This document shows, in pieces, positions 35,714 through 49,029 of a DNA stretch of 64,000 bases (the stretch's first letter is position 1; each line of letters opens with the position of its first letter). Below the pieces are notes generated by a model. The model made no database searches. It was not told the origin of the DNA and saw only the letters and a list, made by a program, of their open reading frames with translations. This stretch comes from Pezicula radicicola (Eukaryota > Ascomycota > Leotiomycetes > Helotiales > Dermateaceae): NCBI GenBank assembly GCA_003008705.1, contig PDUO01000062.1, positions 5,891-69,890 of the forward strand, in the 5' to 3' direction. A program made the translations under genes and the position numbers.

Positions 35714-36244
35714 ACTACAAATCCCTGACAGTTGAAGATGACGTTGATCACGATGAACATGGATATTATGGGCAGAGCTTCGATCCTTCTCCGGATTTCG
35801 GACAAGAAGACTTCGATCCCAATCACAATCCTGAATATGGTGATGAGCCTGTTGCACAGTTCTCGATTGCTTGCAACGAATTCTGGTGATTCTCGCACTT
35901 TCTTCTCCTGCCGGCACTGCAAGGTGCAATTCTCAAGCAATAATCAACTACACAAACACCTGCGAGGCTCCACTTGTGGGAAGGAACCATCAAAGACTAA
36001 CCTGTTGAGGGCCTACCCAGGTTTACTAGATAAGACGGTGAATCATGGTTCAGAGGCGGAGCAGGTTAGGCTCATTGATTCCAAGGTCAATTCCAAGATT
36101 GACTGTGGTACCGGTTATGGTTTCCGGGGATTTCACCATGCCACAGCACTTGTCAAACACTTGGTCGATAACTCGGGAACCCCGATATGCCTTGATACCG
36201 GTTGCACGCTCACTCTCGCTAACAGGGAATAGGTCAAGTCTATC

Positions 36245-37000
36245 ATGCCAGATATCGAGATTCGCACGATGGCGACTCCAGTCAACGTTCGCGGAATCGG
36301 TGATGACAAGCACGAGACCACGGAATACGTTATCTTTCCAGTTTACTATGAGTCCGAAGATCACAAGTCAATTGCGCGTTTCAATCGCGAGGTTCACCTG
36401 GTCTCGCAGTTGAAAGCGAAGATACTCATAGGCATCGACATCGTAAAGCCAGAGCTTTTCACCATCTCGCTGGAGAAGAACTCGGCACACATTGGTTCCT
36501 GTGATGTCACCATTCCTATTCAAGTCAAGGCACGGGATTCAATGGTTTCTCGTCCAGTTCGTTCTAATGCAGAAATCATAATTCCTCCATACTCGACAGC
36601 TGTAGTTCCGGTTAATTTCGGGTTAGTTCCTCCGCGTGATTATATATTCGAACCCGATGAATGTGTCGCTAGCCTCTACGCTGGTCTCGTCAATCAAGAC
36701 ACCAAGTCAGTCCTTGCTCGCAATGATTCAAGTGAATCAATACACATTACATGTAATTCTCGTCTGGGGCACTTGGCTGAAGTCGATTTATATCACTGCT
36801 ATCATGTTGATGACAGTCCCGAACTCATGGACATGGCGTTGCGTTCACCGGCTCCTGAGAAGAAGTCAATCATCAAGCATGATCACCAAGGGACCAAGCT
36901 TCCCAATGGCGTCACTGTGTATGGCACACCTGATGTAGTCAACCAATTTACCAACCTTGTTGAGGGCTTCCCCAGAGTATGGATTAATGATGGTGTATAG
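36245..37000 (+). CDS. Protease-RT linker ORF of the gypsy element
   Basis: This frame continues from the protease past the TAG at 36230: an internal stop separates the DTG active site from the rest. It includes VHLVSQLKAKILIGIDIV, the typical end of a retroviral-type protease domain, followed by the pre-RT linker. It ends at the TAG at 36998, nine bases before the RT frame starts. Confidence 0.65.
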   Translation: MPDIEIRTMATPVNVRGIGDDKHETTEYVIFPVYYESEDHKSIARFNREVHLVSQLKAKILIGIDIVKPELFTISLEKNSAHIGSCDVTIPIQVKARDSMVSRPVRSNAEIIIPPYSTAVVPVNFGLVPPRDYIFEPDECVASLYAGLVNQDTKSVLARNDSSESIHITCNSRLGHLAEVDLYHCYHVDDSPELMDMALRSPAPEKKSIIKHDHQGTKLPNGVTVYGTPDVVNQFTNLVEGFPRVWINDGV

Positions 37001-37008
37001 ATATTCCC

Positions 37009-37983
37009 ATGGATCAATGGATGCGCATCCCATTGCGATCAGACTGGGAATCACAAGTCAGCCACAAGGCGAAGATATATTCGCTGGGAAACCTTGCCAA
37101 GAAAGTGGTCGACAAGATGTTTGATGGACTTCATGAGAAGGGGCGAATGGGCTTCACTGCGCATGGGACTCCACACACATATCCTGTGTTTGTCGTGGCC
37201 AAAACCCTTCCAAATAGTGAACCATGGGGCCGTCCTGTCGTCGACATTCGCGAGCTCAATGATCTCACGATTTTAGATGTATATCCCCTGCCATTGCAGG
37301 AGGATATCATTGCACGGTGTCGAAGAAAAAAATTCATCTCTGCCATTGATTGCACAGATTTCTTCTATCAATGGAGAATCCATCCTGAGGACCGTCACAA
37401 ACTTACTGTGATTTTACATCGTGGGCAAGAAACATTCAATATCGCTGTCCTCGGTTTTCGCAATAGTGTCCCATACACGCAGAGACAAATGAATATCCAG
37501 CTTCGTGAATTCAAGGATTTTGTACAGGCGTACCTCGATGATATCATTATATTCTCGGAAACCCTGGAAGAACACTTAGATCACCTGCGACAAGTCTTCT
37601 CCAAATTCGTGAGAATCAATATGTCAGTTAAACCCGAGAAATCGTTCCTGGGTTACCCTCCAGTTCGTCTGCTCGGAATAAACGTTGATTTATTGGGATT
37701 GTCTACAACTAAAGACAGAATAGCGGCTATTGCTGAGATTGAGTTTCCCAAGACTCTCAAAGATCTCGAGATATATCTAGGATCCACGGGATGGCTTCGT
37801 CATCATGTCTCTCATTATTCAGGAATCGCGCAGCCCTTGCAGGACCGCAAGACAGAGCTTTCGCGACGGATTCCCGTAAACCATGGTTCACAACGCAAGG
37901 CTTTTGCCACCCGTCAAGCATTCGCATATCCAACAGGAAAAGAGAAGGCTTCTTTCTCAGCAATTCAAACATTCCGCCGGTAA
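37009..37983 (+). CDS. Reverse transcriptase ORF of the gypsy element, fused to a deleted RNase H
   Basis: A complete RT palm: PVFVVAKTLPNSEPWGRPVV, FISAIDCTDFFYQW, then the catalytic YLDDIIIFS (about 37530) and GINVDLLGLST with the thumb/connection GSTGWLRHHVSHY. The frame runs off at about 37975 into a stop; the RNase H reading resumes one frame over, with the N-terminal catalytic part of RNase H missing. Confidence 0.85.
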   Translation: MDQWMRIPLRSDWESQVSHKAKIYSLGNLAKKVVDKMFDGLHEKGRMGFTAHGTPHTYPVFVVAKTLPNSEPWGRPVVDIRELNDLTILDVYPLPLQEDIIARCRRKKFISAIDCTDFFYQWRIHPEDRHKLTVILHRGQETFNIAVLGFRNSVPYTQRQMNIQLREFKDFVQAYLDDIIIFSETLEEHLDHLRQVFSKFVRINMSVKPEKSFLGYPPVRLLGINVDLLGLSTTKDRIAAIAEIEFPKTLKDLEIYLGSTGWLRHHVSHYSGIAQPLQDRKTELSRRIPVNHGSQRKAFATRQAFAYPTGKEKASFSAIQTFRR

Positions 37984-38614
37984 TCATTCACACAGATCAT
38001 AGAGCAATCGTGAGAATTGCCAAAGCAAAGAATATCACACAAACGGTTTCCATGGAAAAGCTTAATCTCCGTCTCGTCAGGGCGTCGGAGTTCATTTCAC
38101 GCTTTCAGATTAAGATTCGCCATATTCTTGGTCGGGAAAATGTGGTACCAGACGCGCTATCACGATTGCCGCGATCTGGTGAAGAGCCACATGACACCAC
38201 TATTATTACTGGAGAACTTGATGCGTTGAATGTTGTTGATGAACAACCTGTTGAGGGCCTCCCCAGGTTGTATAATTGGCCGTTGATTGATCTACCTAAC
38301 TATGTGGCAATGTATGGAGAACCTGTGGCTTCAATTCTCCATATCGATCCCAAGTTCCGCGACCAAATCATTAATGGTTATACTACGGACAAGAAGTGGA
38401 AGGGAATCGTGGAGACAGTCAAATCCAATGACAAGCTCGGCGAAAACGCAGCAGATCTGCCATTTCACTTTCGCAGTGATGGTCTCTTGGTTTCCGAGGC
38501 TTCACATGGTTTACCGGATCGCTTGTGCATTCCCAAGTCATGCCTGAAGGAGGTTTTTCAGATCGCACATGATCAATTAGGACACCTAGGCTTTACAACT
38601 CCCTTAACCTATTT

Positions 38615-39797
38615 AACATACTAATCAACTCCCTCTCTGTAACTAACATTTCCCTCTGCTGGACCTCAATATCATCGAATAGGGACACTAGATGCTTGTA
38701 TTTGTCTTGGTTTTGGGTTTCTGCCGGAGGAGTTGTTGGTGTTGGGATTAGGCTTTGAAGGGGTAGGGAGGGAGATAATAAAGTGGGTTCGTGGTGTGGT
38801 GTTTGTGATTGGTGGTGTAGTGTCGAGGCTGGGGCTGGGGCTGGGGCTGGGGTTGTGGTTGTGGTTGTAGTTGGAATTAGGGCTGGGATTGAAGTGGGGT
38901 TTGCTGAGGTTGGGACTGTTACCGTTGGGTTGATGAAATTGTTTACTAAGGGTTTGGTTTAATGGGTGTAATAAGTAGGATGACTGGGGAATGGCTGTTG
39001 TTGTAGGTATGGTGCTTGTGCTCGTGTTTATGTTTATGATGCTTGGGATGCTTGCGATGCTTGCGATGGCTGGTCAATGGTAGTAGCGTATACTGGTCTA
39101 GATTGATCTGGATAACCATCATCATCGTAAATGTTATCGTCCTCCGAGTCGAGCTCTTCACCGTGACCGTACTCCTCTTGATTATTATTCGCGTTTACTA
39201 GATATCGCATAGACCAGGAACCGACTGGCACGTCGCTTGGAGATAGTGGTAGAGCTAGAGTTGGGGGACGGTCATCCTCCTTAGGCGAGCGAACAAGGGG
39301 CGATCTACAATTGGTGGATGGGAAACTGGACGTTAGCGTTGTTGGACTGGGACTGCGCTCTATGCTTTGTTTGGTAGCGGCGAGGGCGAGGGCGACGGCG
39401 AGGAGCTGTCAGGTTCCCCGAGGAACCAATCTGCCGAACGATCGGCAGGAGTGGACGAAGGGGTTGAGGTAGAGGCGTCGTGTATGGGAGTTATTGAAGA
39501 AGGTGTTGAAGGTGTTGATATTGAAGTGGCTGATTGCTATGGTGTTGTAGGAGTAGATTTACTACAACTCTTACCACTCGTACTTGTCGTATTAGTTGGG
39601 TTTTTGTTCCTCCAACTTGTTATATTCCTCCTCTTAATCTTAGGGTTAACAATATTGTAAATACTCTTGCTAATATCATTTTGGACATTCTTCTGATTGT
39701 ATTTCCAAATTCCCTGCCGGATACTTTCTAGCTGCCTGAAATTTGCGTTCTTTGTGGTCCACTTTCCAAGGGTGATAGATACATTACGTCCTTTCAC
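38615..39797 (-). pseudogene. Ser/Thr/Pro-rich hypothetical gene with amber/ochre stops
   Basis: From ATG at 39797: ITLGKWTTKNANFRQLESIR, then a Ser/Thr/Pro-rich stretch, a region from MTVPQL to QATCQSVPG, an acidic stretch (LDSEDDNIYDDDGYPDQ) and a coiled end near 38620 (KYKHLVSLFDDIEVQQREM). At least four in-frame TAG/TAA codons sit where Gln would fit, and one frameshift follows. I do not recognise the family. The 3' end abuts the truncated end of the gypsy element. Short coding minisatellites are at 38830-38870 and 39020-39070. Confidence 0.5.
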
Positions 39798-39849
39798 TGT
39801 TTCTTCCTCTTCTCTTCTGGCTTCGGGGCGTGCCTGACTTAAGTTTTAC

Positions 39850-40235
39850 TTGACAATACATCCACCGTTCACGTCAAGCAAGTTGTGCAAACTTATATGG
39901 AAGAAGCAAGAAGTATTATTTTAGCCGTGGTCTCGGCGAAGAACGATATTACGAATCAGATAGACCTCGTCCGTACTGCTGATGTAAAGGCCAATCGCCC
40001 AATGGGTATTATTACAAAGCCACTAGCTATGTTCCATAGAAGACCGGTCTCCAGCTTGGTCACTAGCGACAAGCTCTCCATGACGCCTTCAGAAGTTATA
40101 CACCTTAAACACTTCGTGGCCTCGCCACCATTTTCAAACCGGGCCCAGAACTACACTGTTTCTCCGGCGCCTTTACAGAGCTTTAATCTCTGCCAGGTAA
40201 CAGGACCACGAAGTTTAGCGGAGTACTTGGGCTGA
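39850..40235 (+). pseudogene. Dynamin-family GTPase fragment
   Basis: VKQVVQTYMEEARSIILAVV continues as SAKNDITNQ and then PMGIITKPLAM. This is the dynamin GTPase segment from just after switch II to the G4 box (T-K-P, with the expected Asp changed to Leu). Dynamins drive membrane scission; fungal dynamin-like genes are often expanded in accessory regions. The P-loop and C-terminal domains are missing and the frame after 40100 degenerates. Confidence 0.6.
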
Positions 40236-40539
40236 GGATGATCATAGCTAAGACAAAGAAGTTTGCGAGGAAGATAGCGAACATAGCTGCAGAGAAGGTT
40301 ACGGAGAAGGCGGCAAAGAAGAACAAAGATATTTAGGATGATATCGATGTGTCGAGCAAAGAGGTTACTCCATAGGCGACCTTATCCTCAAAAGATCCTC
40401 TGCCCCCATTACATACATGTAGAGACAATTCCAAATTCACCGCCATCTAAAAAAAAACCCACATTCGAAGAAGAACCACTAGCCCCAAAACCAACTCCAA
40501 CAAAAATCAAAGTCGAACCAGCTCCAACAGAGATCAAAC

Positions 40540-40960
40540 CAGAGGCTTGCCCGAGGGCATATCGGATATCTGGTTGGATATGTTGCGTCTAACATATACA
40601 GAATCTGAATCCCTATTCTCGACAGGGTTATTATCACACGGAACGTCACGTTCGACGAGGACACGCTCTACTCTTCTGAATACGAAAAGGTAGAAGGCCA
40701 TCCACTTGAGATTAGCCACCGCGTTGCTAAGGTGATCGAGATGGGAGATGATGAGATCCAGGATGCTAGAGCAGTGCTCGAAAACGTAAGGTTGTGGGAT
40801 GAGATTGCTGACAAGCAAAATGAAGATACGGACCCTAGTCTGGAGGTTGAGTAAGCTACTGTTGATCAAGGAACGGAACTTGGGGGTAGTGGCAGCTCCC
40901 AAGAATCAGGATCACGCTCCTGACTACAGAGCTACGGGACTTCCATCCCTAGATCCAACT
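40540..40960 (+). mobile_element. Ty1/copia polyprotein relic (integrase C-terminus)
   Basis: The frame reading ARGHIGYLVGYVASNIYRI, stop (TGA where Trp is expected), IPILDRVIITRNVTFDED is the signature end of copia integrase. It continues with HPLEISHRVAKVIEMGDDE, then reaches stops. No reverse transcriptase follows. Confidence 0.6.
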
Positions 40961-43400
40961 CTATAGCCTGAAAATAGCATGCCAGGTACCGAGATCACTG
41001 AAAGGAGCTAATAGAGCTTACCTACAGGTTATTGTGTAGACCGACCAAGCACTGGTTAAAACATGAGATTGGATAGAGCTTCGGCGAAGCTAGCGGAAGT
41101 CTAATCTGACAGCGATTCTTCGAAACACAGAGCAGGCAGACAGCATTATCAAATAAATTCCTTTACAAGGCACTTAATCGTCGCCGCCAATATCCTGCTC
41201 GCCATCACCATCGCCATGGCCCTGATATATACCCTCGCAATGAATGATATAGACATACGCCCGCCCGCAGGAAGCGACGTATTCATCGCCAGGCTCTGCA
41301 ACCTTGTTGACTAGCATTAACTTTGCAGATCTGGGAGCAGTATGGAGGTTCGAACCATCTTCTTCCCGCACTACTTGCTAGCTTCCTTCCATAATCTCGA
41401 TGCATATCTGGCTTCTTCTAGGCACCCCCGCCAGACCACTAGTATATATGTACAATACCACCGGCAATTCGTTACATCACCAGTTCTACTCCTCATTCTG
41501 CTCCTCGCTCTACTCCTGGGAATGTTCCTAGCAATGTTCCTGGCCCTAAGCCCATGCCCGTGTTCGGTCTGTGTGATGGCTCTTCTAGCGAAATGGCATT
41601 AATGCCAAACAGTGCCCCGAGGCATTATCCAGACTTGCTCTTCCGCTCTATTTCCATTCTTCTCGTCTATTGTATCTCGGTTCTTGATATCAGGTCGTGC
41701 CACTGACTTCATAATCCCCTTCCTCATTATTATCTCCATACTCGTTCCATTCCTTGTTGTCGTCTACCAGACTCAGTCAGGCTTTCGAGTGGCTTCCCAG
41801 GCTTGGGCTTGGGGTTGGCCATGGCAGTGATGATGGGGTTTTGGTGATGGTATGATTGGCAAAGATGCTACTGGCGATGGTGGAATGGGCAGAGGGGTTG
41901 TCGTGGTGGTAGGCAAGATGCTGGTGTCGCTGATAGAATTGACCTAGTATCACCAGTCCCGCCAGCACCTGAACGACCTTCGACGGCTGCTAAGAGAAGG
42001 ACGAGAAGAAGAAGAAGGACGACGGGGGTCTTCAATAACACTTGGGACTAGATGACTTTGATTATCCTTATCCTCATTTTCTTTTCTCAACTCGAATCCA
42101 AATTCTCAATTCATTCACGCCCTTTTATTCATCATGATGCTTTCTTTATCGTGGTGCTTTTCACCCATCATGTATCACATGACCCACCAATTCCGTGGTG
42201 TACTCTCGCACTGTCATGTATCTTCAAATCCCTAATTCCCCTTGGGCCTCTGAGGAGATTGGATTGTAGGGTGCGAATGACCAACGGTGGACAACGTCTT
42301 TCTGCAGCGTGAAACCCAATGCTGCCCTTGTACTAATCTAGAGATGGAGAGATAGAGAGATGGTACTACACTGTGGCCCCCTCCCCTAGGAATATACCTC
42401 CTTAATTATTTATACCCAGCATACTTCGACACTACCGTTCTTGTCGACCTACAGATAGTAATCTCGGAGACATTGCAAGATATCGACGAAGTTCGGGTCT
42501 TGCTAAGCTGGGATCGTCCTACATAGATGGATCGAAGTTGAAAAGCATGCGGAGTAGAGGAGGGAAGAAGAAGCAGAGAGAGGCAGGGCGTGGTGGAGCA
42601 AGAATCAAAAGAAACAAGTCAAGGAAGTAGACCGAGATACAGGAAAAGAAAACAATATTAGCTATTGCAGACAAATAGAAACAATTGGCATATAGACTTA
42701 CATTTTTCGAATACAGTGGTAAACGTTTTAGCTGTAAGGCATTATTCCTCCGATATAGAACGCAAGTAGCATTCGATAGAAGTACTCCCTGTAGCAGGCG
42801 TGTGTAGCAAGAAGAAAAAAGATATTTCTCCGAGAAGGAAAGGCAGAAAATGGAAAGCTAAAAAGAAAACAAAAAAAATATTTCAAGGTTAGATAGATTA
42901 GTTCTCTCTTTACGAAGTACAAAATAGGTGAAGAAGCATATTGGAACAAGGCCAAGTACAACTAAAGTAAGGTAGCTAGCAAGTCTTAATTTGAGTTATA
43001 CTTAGATGTTTGTTCTGTTTGGATGATAAGGAGACTATATTGAATACTAGATGTATACCAGGTAGATTTCTTCCCGGGTGTACATGCTTGTATTTTCGTA
43101 CTCCAGCCTTGTATATTTCTACACCGTGTAGAAACTTCGTGTAAATACAGTCAATAATTCTGCACCGAAATTGAACCAATATTAGTTCGATTTCAGAGCC
43201 CATTTCAGTTCGATTTTAGTGCTTATATCAGGAAGGTAGACCAGCTACGCTGACCCAAACTAAGCCGGGGAACCCTGGGCAATAGGTCTATGGTTATTTT
43301 AAGAAGACTTATAAATAGTAACTTTAAATTTACTTATATAAAGTTATATCTAGTTAGTCTCTTCGTATCTAAAAATAACTTTAAAATATTACTATTATAA
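40960..43400. other. About 2.4 kb with no assignable gene
   Basis: Unassigned frames lie at 41174-41371 (-), 41342-41602 (+) and around 41950-42040 (+; PPAPERPSTAAKRRTRRRRR), so a degenerate unknown gene may cover about 41.3-42.05 kb. 42.3-43.3 kb is AT-rich and noncoding. Confidence 0.35.
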
Positions 43401-43418
43401 CTTAGTTCTTTTAAATAA

Positions 43419-45110
<1,692 letters not shown>

Positions 45111-45249
45111 TCTAATTGGTGGTTGTAAAACGCGATAGAGAAGGAGCAAGAGTAATAACTATCAATGGAAATGATTGGACTGAATTACTTTAGAATATAT
45201 CTCTAGGTCTGTTTTATAGTATTCAATTGTCACTTAATAGTATTACACC

Positions 45250-47469
45250 ACGTCGAGTCCAGTGAAATCATAGTCATCCACCATTGGTGAAAAATCGAAA
45301 CAGTCAAAAGCAGTTCCAGCGCTATTCTTCCAACCATTTAGCATGTCACAGCGTGTGTCAAACCACGACTAGGGAGCAGTCCAGTCCCTGCTGTTTCCGT
45401 ACAACACTGGTGATTTAACAGCTGGGTTTGCGAGTTTGACATCTGTGCTGAAGTTGCGTTTCTCAGCCAGGCGCTGAAGAATGGTGAGATATCTTGTGGC
45501 GACTGGATTGATGTGGCTAGATTCCTCCAGAAACGCGAAGCCTGTGCCCTCTAGCCTTCTCAATTCCTCCTCTCCTGTCTCAATGGGCAGCAAGAAATCT
45601 CGCTGACCCATGATCCTTTTCGCTGCTAATATGCATACTGCCGTAAATATGTCTGTTTTATAGAACAATTCGTGCTAATAAGACTTATTATACTCTCTGC
45701 ACAGTTGACGCTGATCTGTGCGGACTGGACTATAAGAAAATACAGGAAAGTGTTCTCAAATTTCTGTCGCATAAACATCAAAAGGCCTTAACGATGCAGG
45801 AGCAGCCGAATGCTCAGATACCTAGCAAGCTCAGTGAGTGCAAATTCTTGGTATGATGGAAAATACCTGATCTTCATCACGACTCTTTGCTACATAAACC
45901 CCCTACAGTCACTATCCATCCACCGTGTCTTCTCTCAGATGAGCTGGCAGATTGCTCTAATAGGTTTGCAGCTGACTGTCTAGAAGCACGATATCGCTAA
46001 CCATGCGTGCTTGCCTAGAAGTTTGCGGGAGCGAGTGTTGGACTCCAGGGTAACAGTCGATTAGTGGGTTTTGGGTCTCTAGGTAGAGCTTCTCTAGCAC
46101 CTTCGATGCAATTATACTAAGTCTAGTTGAGCCAATGAGGAAAGATGTAGTCGAAGGCGTGTCCACGAGTTACCGAGGCTCCATAGAATCGATTGTGATG
46201 TACTGATCATCAACTTCGAGTGGAAACTCGACATTGCAATGCTTTGTAGTCACTGACGGCAGACGACCGATCCTAATGCTCAAATTTTGGTCAATAACTA
46301 CACAGCCCCACCATGCTCGTCTTCGTAACTCTTTTTGCAAGGCAGTACCAGATGCTTTGGGTAGGTTTCGATGTAGACCATGCTAATTGCCATCCGAATC
46401 GTAATGCATACCCAATACCACGAACTGTTGAAATCTGCCGCCCCTTGAATATAATAGCATATTAAGATTAGACTCTGGACTGTTTGCAGCGAGCTTGCCC
46501 TAAACATGTGCGATGCTGCACTTTTCGCACACTTTTCGCACGTGAAAAGAAGGTCATGGCCAGTACTAACGACATCTTTCTTGTCTATCGCATTGCAAAA
46601 CTCACAAGCATGGGTAAATACTATGTTCAGAATACTGAACCACGATAGCGGCAGATGTTGAATCTGCTGTGGCGTCTGCCTCCACATTTTCTCATACTCA
46701 GCACGAAAACTTCCTTCGTGAAGAAAAAGGTAGAGACGATGGACTTTGCTGAAGTATACGTCAACCAGACGATCAGCCATCTCTCGTTCCGGCAGTTCAC
46801 GACCTGATTCCGGGGTTACTGGAAAGAAACTGCTGTCCAAGGTTGTTGGCGACTGGTCTGCTGTGTTACTGCTGTCCTCCGCTTGATTTGAATGCTGATC
46901 GGTTTCCTCTGATCGGTTCGTGCAAATGCTAGAGACAAAGGCAAGCGCAGATGCATCCCCAAAATATGAGTCGGTCTCATCATCTGTTCCACTGCGCCCA
47001 GGCGATGGGGGATGTTGTTCCCTCTCGCCCCTCTGTCTGGATGCTCTTCTATCTCCTGCATACTGCACTGTCGAGACTGGTGAGGGTGTAGCAATTTGGA
47101 CCTTTGGCGTCTGCCAGTCATCCACATACTTTCGTTTTACACTTGCTAATGGTGCAGGAAGAGTCTCGACGTTCTGCTCAGAAACCTCGACTCTCCACTT
47201 ATTAGGTGGGCTGCGGCGACTGGGCTTTTGTGAGCATCTAGGTCTGGCAGGTAGCTTTGCTACTTAGATTTTACAGAGCTCCGCAGAGACGGGTTGACTT
47301 ACTTGTCGCCCGCAGGTATACTCTCAACAGTCTCGTAGTCACAGGAAATGCCACGGATGCGACAATTCGAACACTGTGGGCGGCCACCATTGCAGCGACT
47401 CTTGCGACCGCGGCAGCCAACGCACGCTTGTTCAGAACCAAGCCTCCTTTTCTTAATCTCCTCTACCAT
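45250..47469 (-). pseudogene. Zn2Cys6 transcription factor with fungal middle-homology domain, broken
   Basis: The ATG at 47469 starts MVEEIKKRRLGSEQACVGC. The full zinc cluster follows (CVGC, RGRKSRC, NGGRPQC, SNC, RIRGISC), then a probable intron of about 62 bp, a Ser/Pro-rich linker, and the regulatory domain (MADRLVDVYFSKVHRLYLFL, SFRAEYEKMWRQTP, LILICYYIQGAADFNSSWYW, RRRAWWGCVVIDQN). A 1-nt loss in an A run near 46330 shifts the frame, and a TAA follows at about 46170. The C-terminal part continues to DYDFTGLDVV near 45250. A paralogous fragment on the other strand is at 51.4-51.95 kb. Confidence 0.75.
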
Positions 47470-47589
47470 TTTCGAGTCGAGTCCTAAGATTCAGAAAAGT
47501 TGTTTAGCATTGAAGATCTCAAGAGTAGTGTTTGTCGTTCCTCGGGCTGTCCTAAAGATGCGGTTTTCAACTTCACCCTGCTAAGGGCC

Positions 47590-48250
47590 AAGGGACAAAC
47601 AAACAACAACTCCCGAAAATACAGGGTCTCGAAGAGGGTTTAATGTAACCCTACAGATATCCTCGCACTCAGAGAATTGAAGCGAGCGAGGCGGACAGAA
47701 AGACATGAGCGTTCTCCGAGAGAGATGATCTTTTTGAGTCTAGCATTTTGAAGATGGCAACTTCTCGTAAAGCAAGGGTTTCGTTGTTTTTAGACTGAGA
47801 TGATCGCTATGCCAGCAACCATAAATCTTGATAACATCAATCAGGGCCATCTAAAAAGAGTTGCCTTCGCCGAGCCCAGTTAGTCGTAGAGGAGAAGTGC
47901 CTCCGAAAATAGCAATAACAGTACAGTACAGTACGGAGGGTACGGATGACAGCAGGATAGCTGCAGGTGCCAAGCGGGTCAGGCGATGTATGTTCCGTGG
48001 CGGGTCTGACTCGTTGGCATCTATAAACCAAACCGAAATGTTTCCCCTCACGTCACCCGCGGCTCAGATCTGAGATCCCAGCTGTGGGATGTCATTCCAG
48101 TTTGATATTTCATTGAAGTAAGCACGAAATAATGACCTGATTCATGAAACGAGTATACACAATTGGGGATTGACCCTTTTGGCAACGTACAAACTACAAC
48201 GTTGAGGGTCTTGTGTTGAAGGAGCATAAACTCGGTTTCCAAGGTTAATT
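47590..48250. other. Intergenic region between regulator and WrbA-like gene
   Basis: A divergent promoter region for the minus-strand regulator and the plus-strand WrbA-like gene. It contains GTACAGTACAGTACGG near 47920 but no operator I can name. Short frames only. Confidence 0.35.
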
Positions 48251-48255
48251 CAGCA

Positions 48256-49029
48256 ATGGCTCCCAGGGTAGCAATAATCTATGTAAGGTTGACCTAAAAG
48301 GCAAGACTGTAGACTTATCATGGGGTGACTACAGTACCCATTATATGGCCACGTCGCTGCTCTGGCCTATGCAGAGAAAAGAAGCGTTGAATTCGCTGGT
48401 GGGATAGCTGACTTGTATCAGTTTGAGACCCTTAATCCTTCTTCACCCATATTTCTGACTGACCATTCTACAGAATCCCGGAGATTCTATGCAGCGATGT
48501 CTTGAAGAAGTTCGCTGTGCCAATGCAAGACCCTAATGTTCCCTTTATTCAGCCGGAAGATTTGTGCAAGTACGACGCGTTTATATTTGGCGTTCCTACC
48601 AGGTTCGGCAACAGTTCATCTCAGTGAGCGGCATTTTGGGAGAGAACCGCTTCTCAGCGCAAGGCAAATGCCTACTGGGGCAAGGTAGCCGGCGTTTTTA
48701 CCTGCGGCACGAGCCTCGCATCTGGCGTGGAAATGACTGCTGCCAACTGGATACCTCTATTCGCTGAGTATGGCATTATATTCATGCCACTTGGAGCTAA
48801 AATCCAATACGCCATCGGTGACATTGAAATAAGTAAGGGTGGTAGCCTATAGGGCGCCGGAACTTACTGTATACGTTGATGAACTTATCACTGTTGTTGT
48901 AATCACTGCTTACAACTTGTTGCTTTCTAGGCAACGGATTATACCCGGTTCCCGACAGCAATCGAGATTTCTATGGCTGAGACACAAGGGGCAGAGATGG
49001 CTATAATGTTATTGGGTAGTAAAGGCTAA
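48256..49029 (+). pseudogene. NAD(P)H:quinone oxidoreductase (WrbA/flavodoxin-like), copy 1
   Basis: WrbA-type flavoproteins reduce quinones by two electrons. ATG at 48256 (MAPRVAIIY), then introns and YGHVAALAYAEKR, EDLCKYDAFIFGVPTRFGN, KANAYWGKVAGVFTCGTSLASG, WIPLFAEYGIIFMPLGAKI and a last exon SMAETQGAEMAIMLLG ending at 49029. A TGA at about 48627 stands where the family has Trp (QW/QM before the AFW motif), and a TAG where Tyr/Pro is expected (GGSL-stop-GAGTY). Otherwise the gene is nearly complete, so inactivation looks recent. It is divergent from the Zn2Cys6 gene. Confidence 0.7.

Larger units (their letters stand above)
34977..38605 (+). mobile_element. Ty3/gypsy LTR-retrotransposon body, defective, no LTRs seen
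   Basis: In order: gag (35105-35713), a C2H2-like finger (CRHC...HKHLRGSTC, about 35905-35970), aspartic protease (LDTGCTLTLAN, about 36200), a linker ORF (36245-37000), reverse transcriptase (37009-37983; GRPVVDIRELNDL, then YLDDIIIFS), the C-terminal part of RNase H (VIIHTDHRAIVRI to VPDALSRLP), and the integrase zinc region ending at AHDQLGHLGF near 38600. Stops at 36230 and 36998, a frame change at about 37980 and loss of the integrase core make it inactive. Long open stretches suggest a fairly young copy. No flanking LTRs are recognisable. Confidence 0.9.

Noticed and set aside
34858..35940. Long minus-strand ORFs of 169 and 186 codons
   Set aside because: They are antisense to gag and the finger region of the gypsy element.
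41340..41360. GGTTCGAACC resembling a tRNA T-loop
   Set aside because: No matching T-stem, anticodon arm or acceptor stem at the right distances on either strand.
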